From: CAVRAW01 sp963716135 | GTDB taxonomy: Bacteria; Planctomycetota; Planctomycetia; Pirellulales; JADZDJ01 | Assembly (NCBI GenBank): GCA_963716135.1 | Contig: OY970289.1 | Coordinates: 1,550,001 to 1,614,000, forward strand | Reading direction: 5' to 3' | DNA: 64,000 bases | The notes under the pieces: model-generated | Told to the model about the DNA's origin: nothing | Databases searched by the model: none | The model's input: only the letters and a program-made list of their open reading frames with translations | In this document: one piece after another, positions 11,097 to 24,480 of the stretch | How the letters are laid out: each line of letters starts with the position of its first letter | How positions within the stretch are numbered: the stretch's first letter is position 1 | Position numbers and translations under genes: made by a program

Positions 11097-13761
11097 TCAA
11101 TTGCGGCCGTGCGCTAGCAGTGCTACCGGAAAGCTACGCAGCAGGTCGGCGAGCTTTTGGCGACCTTCAGTCACGCAAGCGTCTGTCAATATATTGTGCC
11201 ACTGTCCGGCAGGTAGCACGAGCGACGTGTCTTCCCAATTGCCCGCCAAGCTCATCACCAGACGTGGTACGACGATCAGGGCTTGGTCCCCACGGAGGAA
11301 TGCGACGACATGCTGCGATTTGGCGCCTTCGGCCGAAAGTGGTTCGTAAGCTCCCCTGTCAAATACATGGGGGTGCATTTGACGAAACGCCAGCGTGCGC
11401 TCGATGAGCCACAATTTCGGCAATCCTTCGTCAGTTCGGGCGACTATTTGCTCGGGCATCAGGTGCTTTAGTTCCTCCAGCAGCTTGCCACGTGCCGCGA
11501 AATCGACCGGGCCGCGGTTGTCGGGATCGACCAGTCGCAGATCCCACAGTTCGGAGCCTTGATAAATGTCGGGCACGCCGGGCAGCGTGAGTTTCAAGAG
11601 GGTTTGCGCCAGCGAATTGACTCTGCCAAGCGTTACAAGATCGGCGACAAACTCGGCGACAGAATTCCGGAATTCCGCGTCGTTCATGGCCCCATCGACG
11701 AATGCCGCCACGGCTTGTTCGTAGGCTTCGTTGGGCGTGGTCCAGGAGGTGTGTTGTTTTGCCTCGCGCACCACTTTTTGCAAATATCGTTGCAGGCGCA
11801 CCGTGTCGATGGGCCATGCTCCCACCAGCGTTTGATAGAACATGTATTCCAGATTCCGATCCGGCTGGAACTGCGTGCGATGGGCTTCGTTTTTCGCTGA
11901 CCAGGCCCGTACTTTGGCCGCCCAGCGCTGGGGAATTTCCGACAGCAAGGCCAGCCGCATGCGCACATCTTCGCGCGCGCTTGGTGTCGTGCGTGGTGGT
12001 GCCGAGCATGGAATGCGGATGCCGCGCCAGCGTGTCCTGATTGCGCCGGTGAAATTCCTCCGGGCAAAGCGCGAAACGATTCGGCTCGCCGCCGACTTCG
12101 TTCAAAGCGATGAAGCGGTTGTAGCAATAAAAAAGCGTGTCTTCGACTCCCTTGGCCATCACGGAGCCGGTGCTTTGCTGGAAGCGCATGACCAATTCGG
12201 CTTCCATGGGGCCGCGCGTTTCCAGCAGCAAAATGCTGCGGAAGAAATCGAACAATTCCGCGTCGAGTTCGGGCCGATTGGCTTTGGCCGCTTCGACGGC
12301 CTCTTCGATGTAGCGGCGGTCCACGTCGCTGATTCGGTTTTCCTCCGCCTGGACGTAGGTGCGATAGACGTTCAGGCAGGCAATGACTTCGCGAATCATC
12401 GAGTTGATTTCGCGGCGCGTATAGTCGCGGAATCGGCGGCGGCTTTCGCAGACGTCGGCCAATAGAGCGGCCAGCCGATTGATGTCGCTGGCGAACAGAT
12501 CGCGCATCACCAAATGTTTTTTGTCGCGGGCCAGCGCCACGTAGTCGGTCGATTCGCCGGTGAACTCGGCGTAGAATTCCGTGAGCGGCGCCTCTCCCTT
12601 GGGATCGACGAACAAGCGCAGGGCCACGTTCATGAAATCGTAGCCGGTCGTGCCGGCGATCGGCCAACCCGGCCGCAGCGATTCGTCGGCAGCCAGGATT
12701 TTTTCCGCCACGATCCAGGCCTGCGGCGCGGCCCCCGCCAGGCGGTCGAAATACCGCTGCGGATCGCGCAGGCCGTCGGGATGATCGATCCGCACGCCGT
12801 CCAGCACCCCGCGCTTCAGCCAAATTAGCACCAGGGCGTGTGTGTCGGCGAACACACCCTCGTCTTCGGTGCGCAGGGCGGCCAGCGTGTTGATGTCGAA
12901 AAAGCGGCGATAGTCGAGGTCCTGACTTGCGGTGCGCCAAAATGCGAGCCGGTAATTTTGTCGCTCCAACAGCGTATCCATTTGATCCGGATCGTCGTTG
13001 ATTTCATCGACCACTTTATCGACCGCCTCGGCCCAATCCGCGTGATCGCGGAATTCCTGATCCAGCATGCGCCGCAGAATTTCCTTGTCGCGGTGCCGGC
13101 GATTGACGCTGCGGCGATCGATGCGATCGGCCGGCGGCAAATTGGCGGCCAGATCGGCGGCAAACGCTAACTGGTCGGAACCGGTGGCATCCGCGGCCTT
13201 GGACAAAATTTCGTCGAGCGTGCGCGGAGCCAGTGGCAGCACGCGATCGGCATAGCGCACCTGAAACGAGCCGCCGTCGCGCTCCAAGCGAATCTTCCGT
13301 TCATCGACGAGCCGCCCGTAGTGATCGCCCAAAATGGGCATCAGCACGCGATTGTGAAGCTTTCGCTCCTGCGGCGCCCAATCCACATCGAAGTACGAGG
13401 CATAGCGGCTGGACGGCCCATTCTCCAGCACGTCCCACCACCAGCGATTGCCGCTGTGGGCGATGCTCATGTGATTCGGTACGACGTCGAGCACCTGACC
13501 CAAATGATATTTCCCCAGCGTGTTGCAGAATTGCTCGTGCCCAAGCGTGCCGCCCAACTCGGCGTTCACGCTTTGATGATCGAGCACGTCGTAGCCATGG
13601 GTGCTGCCCGGGGCGGCTTGCAAATAGGGGGAGCAGTACACATGGCTGATTCCCAGCGCCTGCAGGTAACCGGCGATCTCGGCGGCTTCGAGAAAGCCGA
13701 AGCCGGGCTTCAATTGCAAGCGATAAGTGCAGTGCGGCAAGTGGGTCGAAGCGTCGTTCAT
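11097..13761 (-). CDS. treY: malto-oligosyltrehalose synthase, one frame break
   Basis: TreY converts the reducing end of glycogen or maltodextrin into a trehalosyl unit, the substrate for TreZ. The N terminus shows TYRLQLKPGFGFLEA and SPYLQAAPGSTHGYDV. GH13 catalytic elements are DGVRIDHPDGL (nucleophile Asp, near residue 325) and VAEKIL (acid/base Glu, near 353). The frame breaks right after TTTHDTKR, within the CGCGCGCGC run at 11972-11980. Removing one base restores KRAEDVRMRL, the family motif, and gives 887 residues. ATG at 13761 is preferred over the in-frame TTG at 13788 because a GAAAGAAGA ribosome site precedes it. It follows treS by 33 bases and is probably co-transcribed. Confidence 0.88.
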
Positions 13762-13794
13762 GCAGGGAATTCTTCTTTCACCCGGCAATCCGAT

Positions 13795-17192
<3,398 letters not shown>

Positions 17193-17224
17193 ATCCAATG
17201 GACCCAAAACATCTTGGGCGACTT

Positions 17225-17230
17225 ATTATA
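17225..17230 (-). promoter_or_regulatory. possible -10 element for treS
   Basis: A perfect TATAAT lies on the minus strand 33 bases ahead of the treS ATG. No good -35 hexamer stands 16-18 bases further up, so it is only a candidate. Confidence 0.3.
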
Positions 17231-17468
17231 GGGCTCGCGCAAATCAACAGCGATGCCCATGCCATTTATGCCGGGAAACTTCGCCCCGCAGCCCGCCGGC
17301 ATCGGGCGCCGGAAAAATGGTCGCCGACGGGCCAGCGCGATCTGCGGCGGGCCATTCGCGCCCGAAAATCGGCTACTTAAGAATAAGTCTAACGGCTGGC
17401 TTTGCCTGCGAAATTGGAGTGCATTTTTCACGCCTGCGCCCCCTTTTTCGGGGCGATAGGATTTGCGA

Positions 17469-17909
17469 TTACCGCTTTTTCACGTCGCCCGCTCGCATTC
17501 GCACGCTCCTGAATTCCGCCTCAAGGCGATCGAGTTCCTTCTCGGACAACTCTTCCAAATCGACCAACCCCGTTCGCGCCGCAGTTAATGCCCGCAATAA
17601 TTCATCGAGCTTCAAGTGCAGGGCGCGGGCGTCGCGGTTTTGGGTGTTTTGGATCAAAAAGACCATCAGAAATGTGACGATGGTGGTGCCGGTATTGATC
17701 ACGAGCTGCCAGGTATCGGAGAATCCAAAGACGGGTCCGGTGATCGCCCAGACCAGGATCACTGTCAAGGCGACAACGAAAGCCCAAGCCGACCCCATCG
17801 CCCGTGACGTGGCGTTTGCGAGAATGTGGAAGACGTCGCCGATCGAATGCTTGACCTCTTCGTCGTTTTGAGTGGCCTTCTTCCGTTTAGTAGCTTTGTG
17901 GTCTGACAT
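17469..17909 (-). CDS. low-affinity iron permease-like membrane protein
   Basis: This 146-residue protein resembles the Iron_permease family (PF04120). It has a charged cytoplasmic N terminus, two transmembrane helices (about residues 40-60, AWAFVVALTVILVWAITGP, and 67-86, WQLVINTGTTIVTFLMVFLI), and the family motif QNTQNRDARALHLKLDELL directly after the second helix. A charged, coiled-coil-like tail follows. Members are often annotated as low-affinity iron transporters, but function is weakly supported for bacterial members. ATG at 17909 has a GAGG site five bases upstream and is preferred over the TTG at 17930. It sits between divergent treS and treZ without an evident link. Confidence 0.75.
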   Translation of the reverse strand: MSDHKATKRKKATQNDEEVKHSIGDVFHILANATSRAMGSAWAFVVALTVILVWAITGPVFGFSDTWQLVINTGTTIVTFLMVFLIQNTQNRDARALHLKLDELLRALTAARTGLVDLEELSEKELDRLEAEFRSVRMRAGDVKKR

Positions 17910-18024
17910 AATGCCTCGCGGTTTTGCCAAGATTGTTCAGATTAAACTTGCACATTTAATGCCGAAAGCGGGACATTCTGAGTGTCTTGGTATCTGATTC
18001 GCACCTTCAGCGGACGAATTCCAC

Positions 18025-19915
18025 ATGCTTCAAACTCGCGAAAAATCGGTTGCCAGGCGACTTCCCATCGGGGCGGAGGTTGCCGCCGACGGCGCGGTTC
18101 ATTTTCGAGTGTGGGCGCCTAAGCGACGGCGTGTTGAATTGGTGCTGGCCCAGGAACCCGGCCAGCCTGAAGTCCTGCCCATCGCATTGAAGCCGGAAGG
18201 CGACGGATACTTTTCGGTGCGGTGCGACCCGCGCATGCCGGCATGCGATACGGTTTCCGTCTGGATCGGGGGCAGAAGATTTTTCCCGATCCCGCCTCGC
18301 GATTTCAACCGGAAGGTCCTGCCGGCTGGTCGCAAATTGTCGATCCTTCAAGCTTCCCTTGGACCGATAGCTCGTGGCGGGGCATCGGGTTGGCAGGCCA
18401 GGTGCTTTACGAAATGCACATCGGCACGTTCACGCCCGAAGGCACGTTTGCCGCCGCGGCGCGAGAACTGCCTGAACTGAAGCGCATCGGCATCACCACG
18501 ATTGAAGTGCTGCCCGTGGCCGATTTTCCCGGACGCTTCGGCTGGGGCTACGACGGCGTGAGCATGTTTGCACCGACGCGGCTCTACGGACAGCCTGATG
18601 ATTTTCGCCGCTTCGTCGATCAGGCGCACGCCATCGGCCTGGGCGTGATTCTCGACGTGGTCTACAACCATTTCGGTAACATCGACAACTATCTAGGCGA
18701 GTACTGCGACAATTTCAGGTCGCAGAAGTATAAGAACGAATGGGCCGACGCGATCAACTTCGACGACCCGAATTCCCGGCCGGTGCGAGAATTCTTCACC
18801 ACCAACGCGCGCTCTTGGATCGAGGAGTTTCATCTCGACGGCTTCCGCTTCGATGCCATCCACACGATTCATGATGAGTCGCAACAGCATATTTTGGCGG
18901 AAGTGAATCAAGCGGCGCGGAAGGCCGCCGCCCCGCGGACGATCATCACCATCGCCGAAGACGAACAGGAAAATGTGCGCGACGTGCGGGCGGTCGATCA
19001 GGGGGGGCTGGGGTTTGACGCCCTCTGGGACGACGATTTTCATCACAGGCGCAAGTGAAGCTGACGGGGGAAAATCCGGGATACTTTTCCGATTTCACCG
19101 GCCAACTCGATGAATTGGCCCGAACGATCAAAGAAGGCCTGGTGTTCCAAGGCCAGCAATCGAAGTGGGCGAAGAAGACGCGCGGCGCGCCGACCAAAGG
19201 CGTTCCCGCCGCCGCGTTCGTCAGCTTCCTGCAGAATCATGATCAGGTGTCGAACTCGCCGACGGCAGAGCGGATTCATCAACTGACGAGTCCGGGCAAA
19301 TATCGGGCGATGACCACGCTATGGCTGCTCTTGCCGCACACACCGATGTTTTTCCAGGGGCAGGAATTTGCTGCCTCGAGCCCGTTTTTGTTTTTCGCGG
19401 ATTACAGCGGCGACTTTGCCGAAGCGGTGGCGCGCGGGCGAGCGCAGTTCTTGTCGCAATTTCCCGCCGCGGCCACGCCCGAGGGACGCAAGCGGCTGGC
19501 GCGCCCGCACGACCCGGATACCTTCCGCCGCTGCAAGCTCGATTTATCGCAGCGGCAAAAGCATCGAGCGATTTACGATTTGCACATCGACCTGTTGAAG
19601 CTGCGCCACGAAGACCCGGTATTCCACCAGCAACGGATCGATCGCCTCGACACCGCCGTGCTGACCGCCGATTGCCTGGCCGTGCGATTCTTCGACGACG
19701 ACGGGCAAGATCGACTGTTGCTGATGAACTTAGGCGGGAATTTGCGGTTGGATCCCCTGCCCCATCCGCTACTCACGCCGCCGGATGGTAAGAATTGGCA
19801 ACTGTTGTTCAACAGCAATGACGCGCGCTACGGCGGGCCGGATGCATCATTCGATCTAACGGCCGGCGCTCTGGCCATTCCCGACGAAACGACCCTCGTC
19901 CTAAAGGCCGAATGA
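18025..19915 (+). CDS. treZ: malto-oligosyltrehalose trehalohydrolase, two frame breaks
   Basis: TreZ releases trehalose from the malto-oligosyltrehalose made by TreY. The N-terminal carbohydrate-binding module reads AVHFRVWAPKRRRVELVL. The GH13 core shows YEMHIGTFTPEGTF (near residue 128), VILDVVYNHFG, DGFRFDAIHTI (nucleophile near 272), ITIAEDEQ (Glu near 311) and FLQNHDQVSN (near 404). Frames break at GCGC 18231-18234 (restoring DPAHAGMRYGFRL) and at GCGC 19049-19052 (restoring DDFHHSAQVKLTG). With two added bases the gene has 631 codons. It ends three bases before the convergent permease gene. Divergent from treS-treY, it completes the TreYZ route. Confidence 0.87.
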
Positions 19916-19918
19916 AAT

Positions 19919-22900
19919 CTACTGCTGGTCCGGAATCGAGAACCAGATGCCGCGCGACCAAGCGCCGCAACCGGAAAGGATCGAGCGACGGTCGGCGCGG
20001 AAAGTGTATTCTTGGGGTCTTAACTTGCGCTGGTCTTCGGAAAGCGATTCGTTTTCGATCATCGTGCGCCATTGCAGCGCCGGGCTGGTGCACCAAATGC
20101 AAGGTTTGCCGAATTTGATTTCCGAAGAGTAGGATCGACGGTATTCGTCGTGCACCATGTAAAGTTGAGCAGTGCCTTCCGGCGCAGGGATTCCTTTGGG
20201 AAAGTAAACAAACGGCTTGCCGGAATAGGGATCGTCCGGCACTTTGTCGAGATATGCTCTGGCGAGTTGTTGCAACGATTCAGGAAGCGCGCCGTGTTCC
20301 AGGCGATAGGCCTCCAGCGCGAGAATGATGATGGTTGCGCGGCGGTCGGCCTCGAACCAAGCGAGCGATTTGGCGATGACTTCGCCATGTTCCCCAATGC
20401 CATTTGCCTGCGGTAGCGTGGAGTTGAACCAGCCAACCTTCTGCATCAACGCCTCATCCGCTGGCCAGTGCCAGGTCCGTAGCCATTCCGGGAAAATGTA
20501 TTGGACGGCAAGAAAATCGTAGGCCGTGGGATCGGGCAAGACGTACGGGGCCAGATACTGGACGACTCCAGATGCAGCATCGGACTGATCTTCCAGAGTT
20601 TCCACGATGCTGCGGTAGCGCTCCAGCCCGGTGGCGACGATCAAATTCAGCATTCGCTGGGCGCGGATTCGCTCCCAGGGCATAAGCGTAATCCATAAGT
20701 TTTCCGTGGCGAGATGGTAGTAGCTATGTGCGTGAAATAACCAGCCGTCGAGGTAAGTTCCTTGAAGTTGACGGGTGGCGATTAAGTAATCGGCCTTTAA
20801 TTCGTCATCGAAGTGCAAATCGCCAGGGCGGAGTTTTGCGAGTCGATCGATGGCGGACTTAAGTCGCGCCGCAGTTTGACCTTTTTGGACAGCCCAAAGG
20901 GTGAAGTCGCGAAAGACGCGCGGCACGTTCGCAAAGGTCCTCCAATCGAGGTCAATGAGCTGAACGCGGCAACGCAAGGCGGCGAAGTAGCGGTCCAGCG
21001 CCTCATCCAGTTTGCCCTGCGATTCCAGTTCGCGCCCGCTGAGCAATATCAGTGGGATCAGCGGATTCCTTGGAATCGAGAAAGATCGATCGCCGTAGCG
21101 TGGATCTTCAAACAAGCAAGCGCCGCGAGCGCTGGCTTCAAGAAGGATTTCCAGCGAACGCGAGTTTTCGTGAAGCCAGTTGAGAGCTTTGGGGGAGGGA
21201 GGCCGGCGGAAATCGTCGGCGAAGTTGAACTCCACCACTTCACGATCCGGTTCGCGCGGAGGGGGCTCCTCCATGAAACTGGCTCGGTCATAAAGCTCCG
21301 CGGTAATTCGGCCAGCATCGACAGTTTCCGCTATCTGCTTTTCATAGGCTTCCACGTTGAATCCGGGAACGAACCCGGGGATTTGATGCACGCGATAGAA
21401 CGGGACGATCAGCAATAGCGCCGCAGCGGGAACAAGCAAGACGGCCGCCGCTTTGGCGCGTGCGCGACCGCTGGTGTTTTCGCGCACCCAGTCCGGCGCA
21501 CGAAGCCAAGTGGCGAATAACAGGATCAATGGGACTGGCAGCACCGTCCAAAGCCAGCTTATTGCCATTATTTCAATGAGGCTGACCCAACCACACAGAG
21601 CCGCACTCATAAGCAATCCAATGAAAAGGGCCATGAGACCGCTGCGTACGAACATCGATGCCCACTGACCTGCGGCATAAGAAACAGCGATGCAAGCCAG
21701 CATCAAACCGATCGGGGGCCAAGCCCCGAAGGGAGGATAATCGGGCAGCGTGCGTAGGGCGCGAGGTTGCGTAAGCAGTTTCAGAACTTTCCAGATGACT
21801 GTGAAATCGCCGGTCCTCCAGCCCCAGAATACGCACCAGCAGATTCCGGTCAGGGCCACAATGAGCAGCCAGGGAAGTTGTCTGGCCATCCAGACGCTGC
21901 GCGGATGCACATTGTGTTCTACGAAAAAGCGGTAGCGATGCTGAACTTGATCGGAAAGAAAGACAAAAGAGCCGACGAGCGTGGCTAATGCCGCAAGCGG
22001 GACGATGATGAAGAAATCGTGCGGGACGAGCTGGGCGGCAACCGCTGGGGAAAGATACAAAAGCAAGATTCCGACGGCGGGCACCAGCAAGGGACCAATC
22101 AGCAGCACCAATAGCATCAGGCCGCGCGATTGCCGCCATGTTTGCCAGCACAAACGGATCCACCCGGTCGTGCGATCGGGCTTAGCTGCCAGTACAGACG
22201 TGAGATCAATTTCTTCCGGAGATTGGGCGATGCGAGCATCTTCAGTGTGACTGTGGTGTCGTTTTCGAGGCCGCAGTTCGTTGCCGTGCAGCCAAAGGCG
22301 GCCGATAAGCAGATCGGCGCCGAGGACAATCATCGCCACGAGGCCGCGCCAAGGTATCGCGCGGGTGTACGATTCGAAAACGAAATAGTTGGGCGGCTCG
22401 GAGCACATCCAAGCGAAGAGATGCGCGAACGACGAGCCGACGACGATCGCCAGGCAGATTGCCGCCAGAGGTCGCTTAACAACCAGCGAGAAAAAAATTC
22501 CCCATGCAAGGGCTTCGAAGGCCGCCAGGAGGCAAACGCCCATTATGCCGCGCAATTGATCTGGCCGGGGCCAATGGAAGTGAGTTATCAGAAGCGTTGT
22601 CGGAAGCAGCACGCCATACACCACCGTTGTGAACAGAACGATCAGCAGCATTTTACCGATCGTCACTTGCCAGGAGGTGACGGGAATGGTGCGCAGAAAT
22701 TCGATCGTGCCATCTTCATGCTCGGTGGCGAAAGCTGTTCCCGCAGCGCCAAGAGCGAACAGGACTGGCCCAAGGAAAGCTAACTTATAGAGCGTGGAGG
22801 TGGTCTCCGCATTTTCCGCCGACAGTGTGAAGACTAATAGCTGGATGAAAATGATCAGCGCGATCACGCAAATCCAGAACAGCCGCACGGCGCGGTACTC

Positions 22901-22936
22901 TTTCCACAACAAATGCAGGTAGCGTGCAAAGTTCAT
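19919..22936 (-). CDS. ABC transporter permease with large C-terminal extracytoplasmic domain
   Basis: This protein has 1005 residues. The first ~530 form a polytopic ABC-2-type permease: MNFARYLHLLWKEYRAVRLFWICVI, FATEHEDGTIEFLRTIPVTSW, and about 10-12 hydrophobic helices. The remaining ~470 residues are mainly soluble. They end in a segment ALEAYRLEHGALPESLQQLA followed by DPYSGKPFVYFPKG, which resembles the outer part of type II secretion pseudopilins. Its ATG overlaps the stop of the ATPase gene (ATGA), so translation is coupled. The partners are that ATPase and the GntR regulator, as in YtrA-type operons. The substrate is unknown; export or envelope-stress roles are typical of relatives. 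Confidence 0.8.
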   Translation of the reverse strand: MNFARYLHLLWKEYRAVRLFWICVIALIIFIQLLVFTLSAENAETTSTLYKLAFLGPVLFALGAAGTAFATEHEDGTIEFLRTIPVTSWQVTIGKMLLIVLFTTVVYGVLLPTTLLITHFHWPRPDQLRGIMGVCLLAAFEALAWGIFFSLVVKRPLAAICLAIVVGSSFAHLFAWMCSEPPNYFVFESYTRAIPWRGLVAMIVLGADLLIGRLWLHGNELRPRKRHHSHTEDARIAQSPEEIDLTSVLAAKPDRTTGWIRLCWQTWRQSRGLMLLVLLIGPLLVPAVGILLLYLSPAVAAQLVPHDFFIIVPLAALATLVGSFVFLSDQVQHRYRFFVEHNVHPRSVWMARQLPWLLIVALTGICWCVFWGWRTGDFTVIWKVLKLLTQPRALRTLPDYPPFGAWPPIGLMLACIAVSYAAGQWASMFVRSGLMALFIGLLMSAALCGWVSLIEIMAISWLWTVLPVPLILLFATWLRAPDWVRENTSGRARAKAAAVLLVPAAALLLIVPFYRVHQIPGFVPGFNVEAYEKQIAETVDAGRITAELYDRASFMEEPPPREPDREVVEFNFADDFRRPPSPKALNWLHENSRSLEILLEASARGACLFEDPRYGDRSFSIPRNPLIPLILLSGRELESQGKLDEALDRYFAALRCRVQLIDLDWRTFANVPRVFRDFTLWAVQKGQTAARLKSAIDRLAKLRPGDLHFDDELKADYLIATRQLQGTYLDGWLFHAHSYYHLATENLWITLMPWERIRAQRMLNLIVATGLERYRSIVETLEDQSDAASGVVQYLAPYVLPDPTAYDFLAVQYIFPEWLRTWHWPADEALMQKVGWFNSTLPQANGIGEHGEVIAKSLAWFEADRRATIIILALEAYRLEHGALPESLQQLARAYLDKVPDDPYSGKPFVYFPKGIPAPEGTAQLYMVHDEYRRSYSSEIKFGKPCIWCTSPALQWRTMIENESLSEDQRKLRPQEYTFRADRRSILSGCGAWSRGIWFSIPDQQ

Positions 22937-23862
22937 GAGACAGGCACCTCGGCGGCGGCTGCCGGGCGCTTTCGCCTGGCTCGGCCGATTTCAAATACGC
23001 CACGAAGATCTCTTCCAGGCTGGGCGTGCGGATGCGCAGCTCCTCGACTCCGTTCTGAGAGCGAAGCGCTTCCAAATCGCTTTCGCTCATGCCGCGCACC
23101 AGCACCTGCCACTGTTTTTGAAAGCGCCGCTGCCCCAAAACCGCTCCGTTGATTGTCGGAGTCGGTCCGGCGCTGTTTGCAAGAGTGAGACTGAGTTCGC
23201 GAATCTGATCTTTCAGATCTTCCAGCCGGTCGACCAATAGCAGCTTGCCGGCGCGAATGATGGCAATGATGTCGGCCACCCGTTCCACTTCGCCGATTTG
23301 ATGGCTCGACAAAAGCACCGTGCGGCCGGCGGCGGCGATATCGACCATGCCTTCCAGAAACTCGCGGCGCACCAGCGTATCCAAGCCCGAGGTCGGCTCG
23401 TCGAGGACCAACAATTCCGGCTCATGCGCCAACGCCAACGACAGCGAAACTTTGGCCCGCATCCCCTTCGAAAGGCTTTTGATCTTTCGCTTCAGGGGCA
23501 GTTGATAACCCGTGGCCAGTTTCAGGTAACGTTCAAAAAAGCCGCTCCCGTAGAAGCCGGCGGTGAACCAGCCGATTTCGCTGACCGTCATCCATTCGTA
23601 CAGCGTCGGCCGCTCGGCCACGTAGCCGACGCGGCTGCGAATTTCCTGCCCTTGACGCCGGCTCTCGAGCCCCAAGACGGTAGCCTGACCCTCATCGGCC
23701 TCGGTCAGGCCAAGCAAGATGCGGATGGCCGTTGTCTTGCCGGCGCCGTTCTCGCCCAACAAGGCGCACACGACGCCGGGCGGCACGTCCAATGAAACAT
23801 TGTCCAGCGCCACTTGCGCCGTAGTGCTTCGATACATTTTGCAGGCGAATGACGGGTTCCAT
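22933..23862 (-). CDS. ABC transporter ATP-binding protein, two frame breaks
   Basis: This is the nucleotide-binding subunit for the adjacent permease. The real start is ATG 23862 (MEPVIRLQNVSKHYG), with a strong AAGGAAGGGA ribosome site, two bases after the GntR stop. The frame breaks at GCGC 23816-23819, where two bases appear lost, restoring YGAQVALDNVSLD. Walker A is GENGAGKTT (near residue 40), the signature LSKGMRAKVS and Walker B LLVLDEPTSGLD. A second break at GCGC 22966-22969 (one base) yields a tail of PAAAAEVPVS and a TGA overlapping the permease ATG. With three bases restored the gene is 311 codons. Without the correction the frame would run about 150 bases into the permease gene. 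Confidence 0.85.
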
Positions 23863-23864
23863 GT

Positions 23865-24254
23865 TCAGATCCCTTCCTTTTCGATGGTCCGCAATTCTTT
23901 TTCCACAAGGTCGCGCAGCCCGCGCGCGTCGAGTCGGCTTTGCTTTGCCTCGGTGAGCACTTGCCGCAAACGGCCGCGAATAAGCTTGAGCCGTTCGCTT
24001 CGGCAGCGTTCCCCGGCGCCGCCGGCCACTTCCAATCCGGTTCCCCGCACCGGTTCCAGCACTTTGTCGTCCTGCAGTCGGCGATAGGCGCGGGCGATGG
24101 TGTTGGGATTGATCGCCAGTTCGCGCGCCAGTTCGCGCACGGAAGGAATCAGTTCGCCGGATTTGAGCACGCCGCCGGCGACGGCAAATTTGATTTGCCG
24201 CACGATCTGATCGTAGATGGCCAGGCCGTTGTGCGGATCGATGTGGAAGAACAT
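23865..24254 (-). CDS. GntR-family (YtrA-type) transcriptional regulator
   Basis: A 129-residue short GntR regulator. The winged helix-turn-helix covers residues about 10-75, with LIPSVRELARELAINPNTIA and RAYRRLQDDKVLEPVRGTG. The short helical C terminus without a large ligand domain is typical of the YtrA subgroup that controls a linked ABC exporter. ATG 24254 begins MFFHIDPHNGLAIYDQIVRQ, the usual family N terminus; upstream in-frame codons reach across the promoter and are rejected. It is the first gene of the regulator-ATPase-permease operon, with a palindromic operator over its own promoter, so autorepression is likely (inference). Confidence 0.87.
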   Translation of the reverse strand: MFFHIDPHNGLAIYDQIVRQIKFAVAGGVLKSGELIPSVRELARELAINPNTIARAYRRLQDDKVLEPVRGTGLEVAGGAGERCRSERLKLIRGRLRQVLTEAKQSRLDARGLRDLVEKELRTIEKEGI

Positions 24255-24268
24255 GACCGGCTCGATGT

Positions 24269-24313
24269 GTACTATCGTAATAGTACGGTAAACGATTCCT
24301 ACAAGCCCGTCAA
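24269..24313 (-). promoter_or_regulatory. promoter and palindromic operator of the GntR-ABC operon
   Basis: The palindrome GTACTAT-CGTA-ATAGTAC (24269-24286, plus-strand reading, 7-base arms perfect) lies 15 bases ahead of the regulator start. On the minus strand TTGACG (24313-24308), 17 bases, then TACCGT (24290-24285) form a sigma-70-like promoter. Its -10 and expected start point fall on the palindrome, so a bound regulator would block initiation. Confidence 0.7.
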
Positions 24314-24480
24314 GCGTTTTTCTCATTTCAAGCGCCCAGGCAAGGGTGGCTGCGGTTGGCCCCGAATTGCCACCCAATGGCTCAGTTTTCTGCCAAGTGT
24401 TAGAGTTACACATGCGGGCAGGTTCGGCGCCCCTTAGCGTGCGCCCGGATTTACAACGACAAACTTCTGGTTCAACTTCC

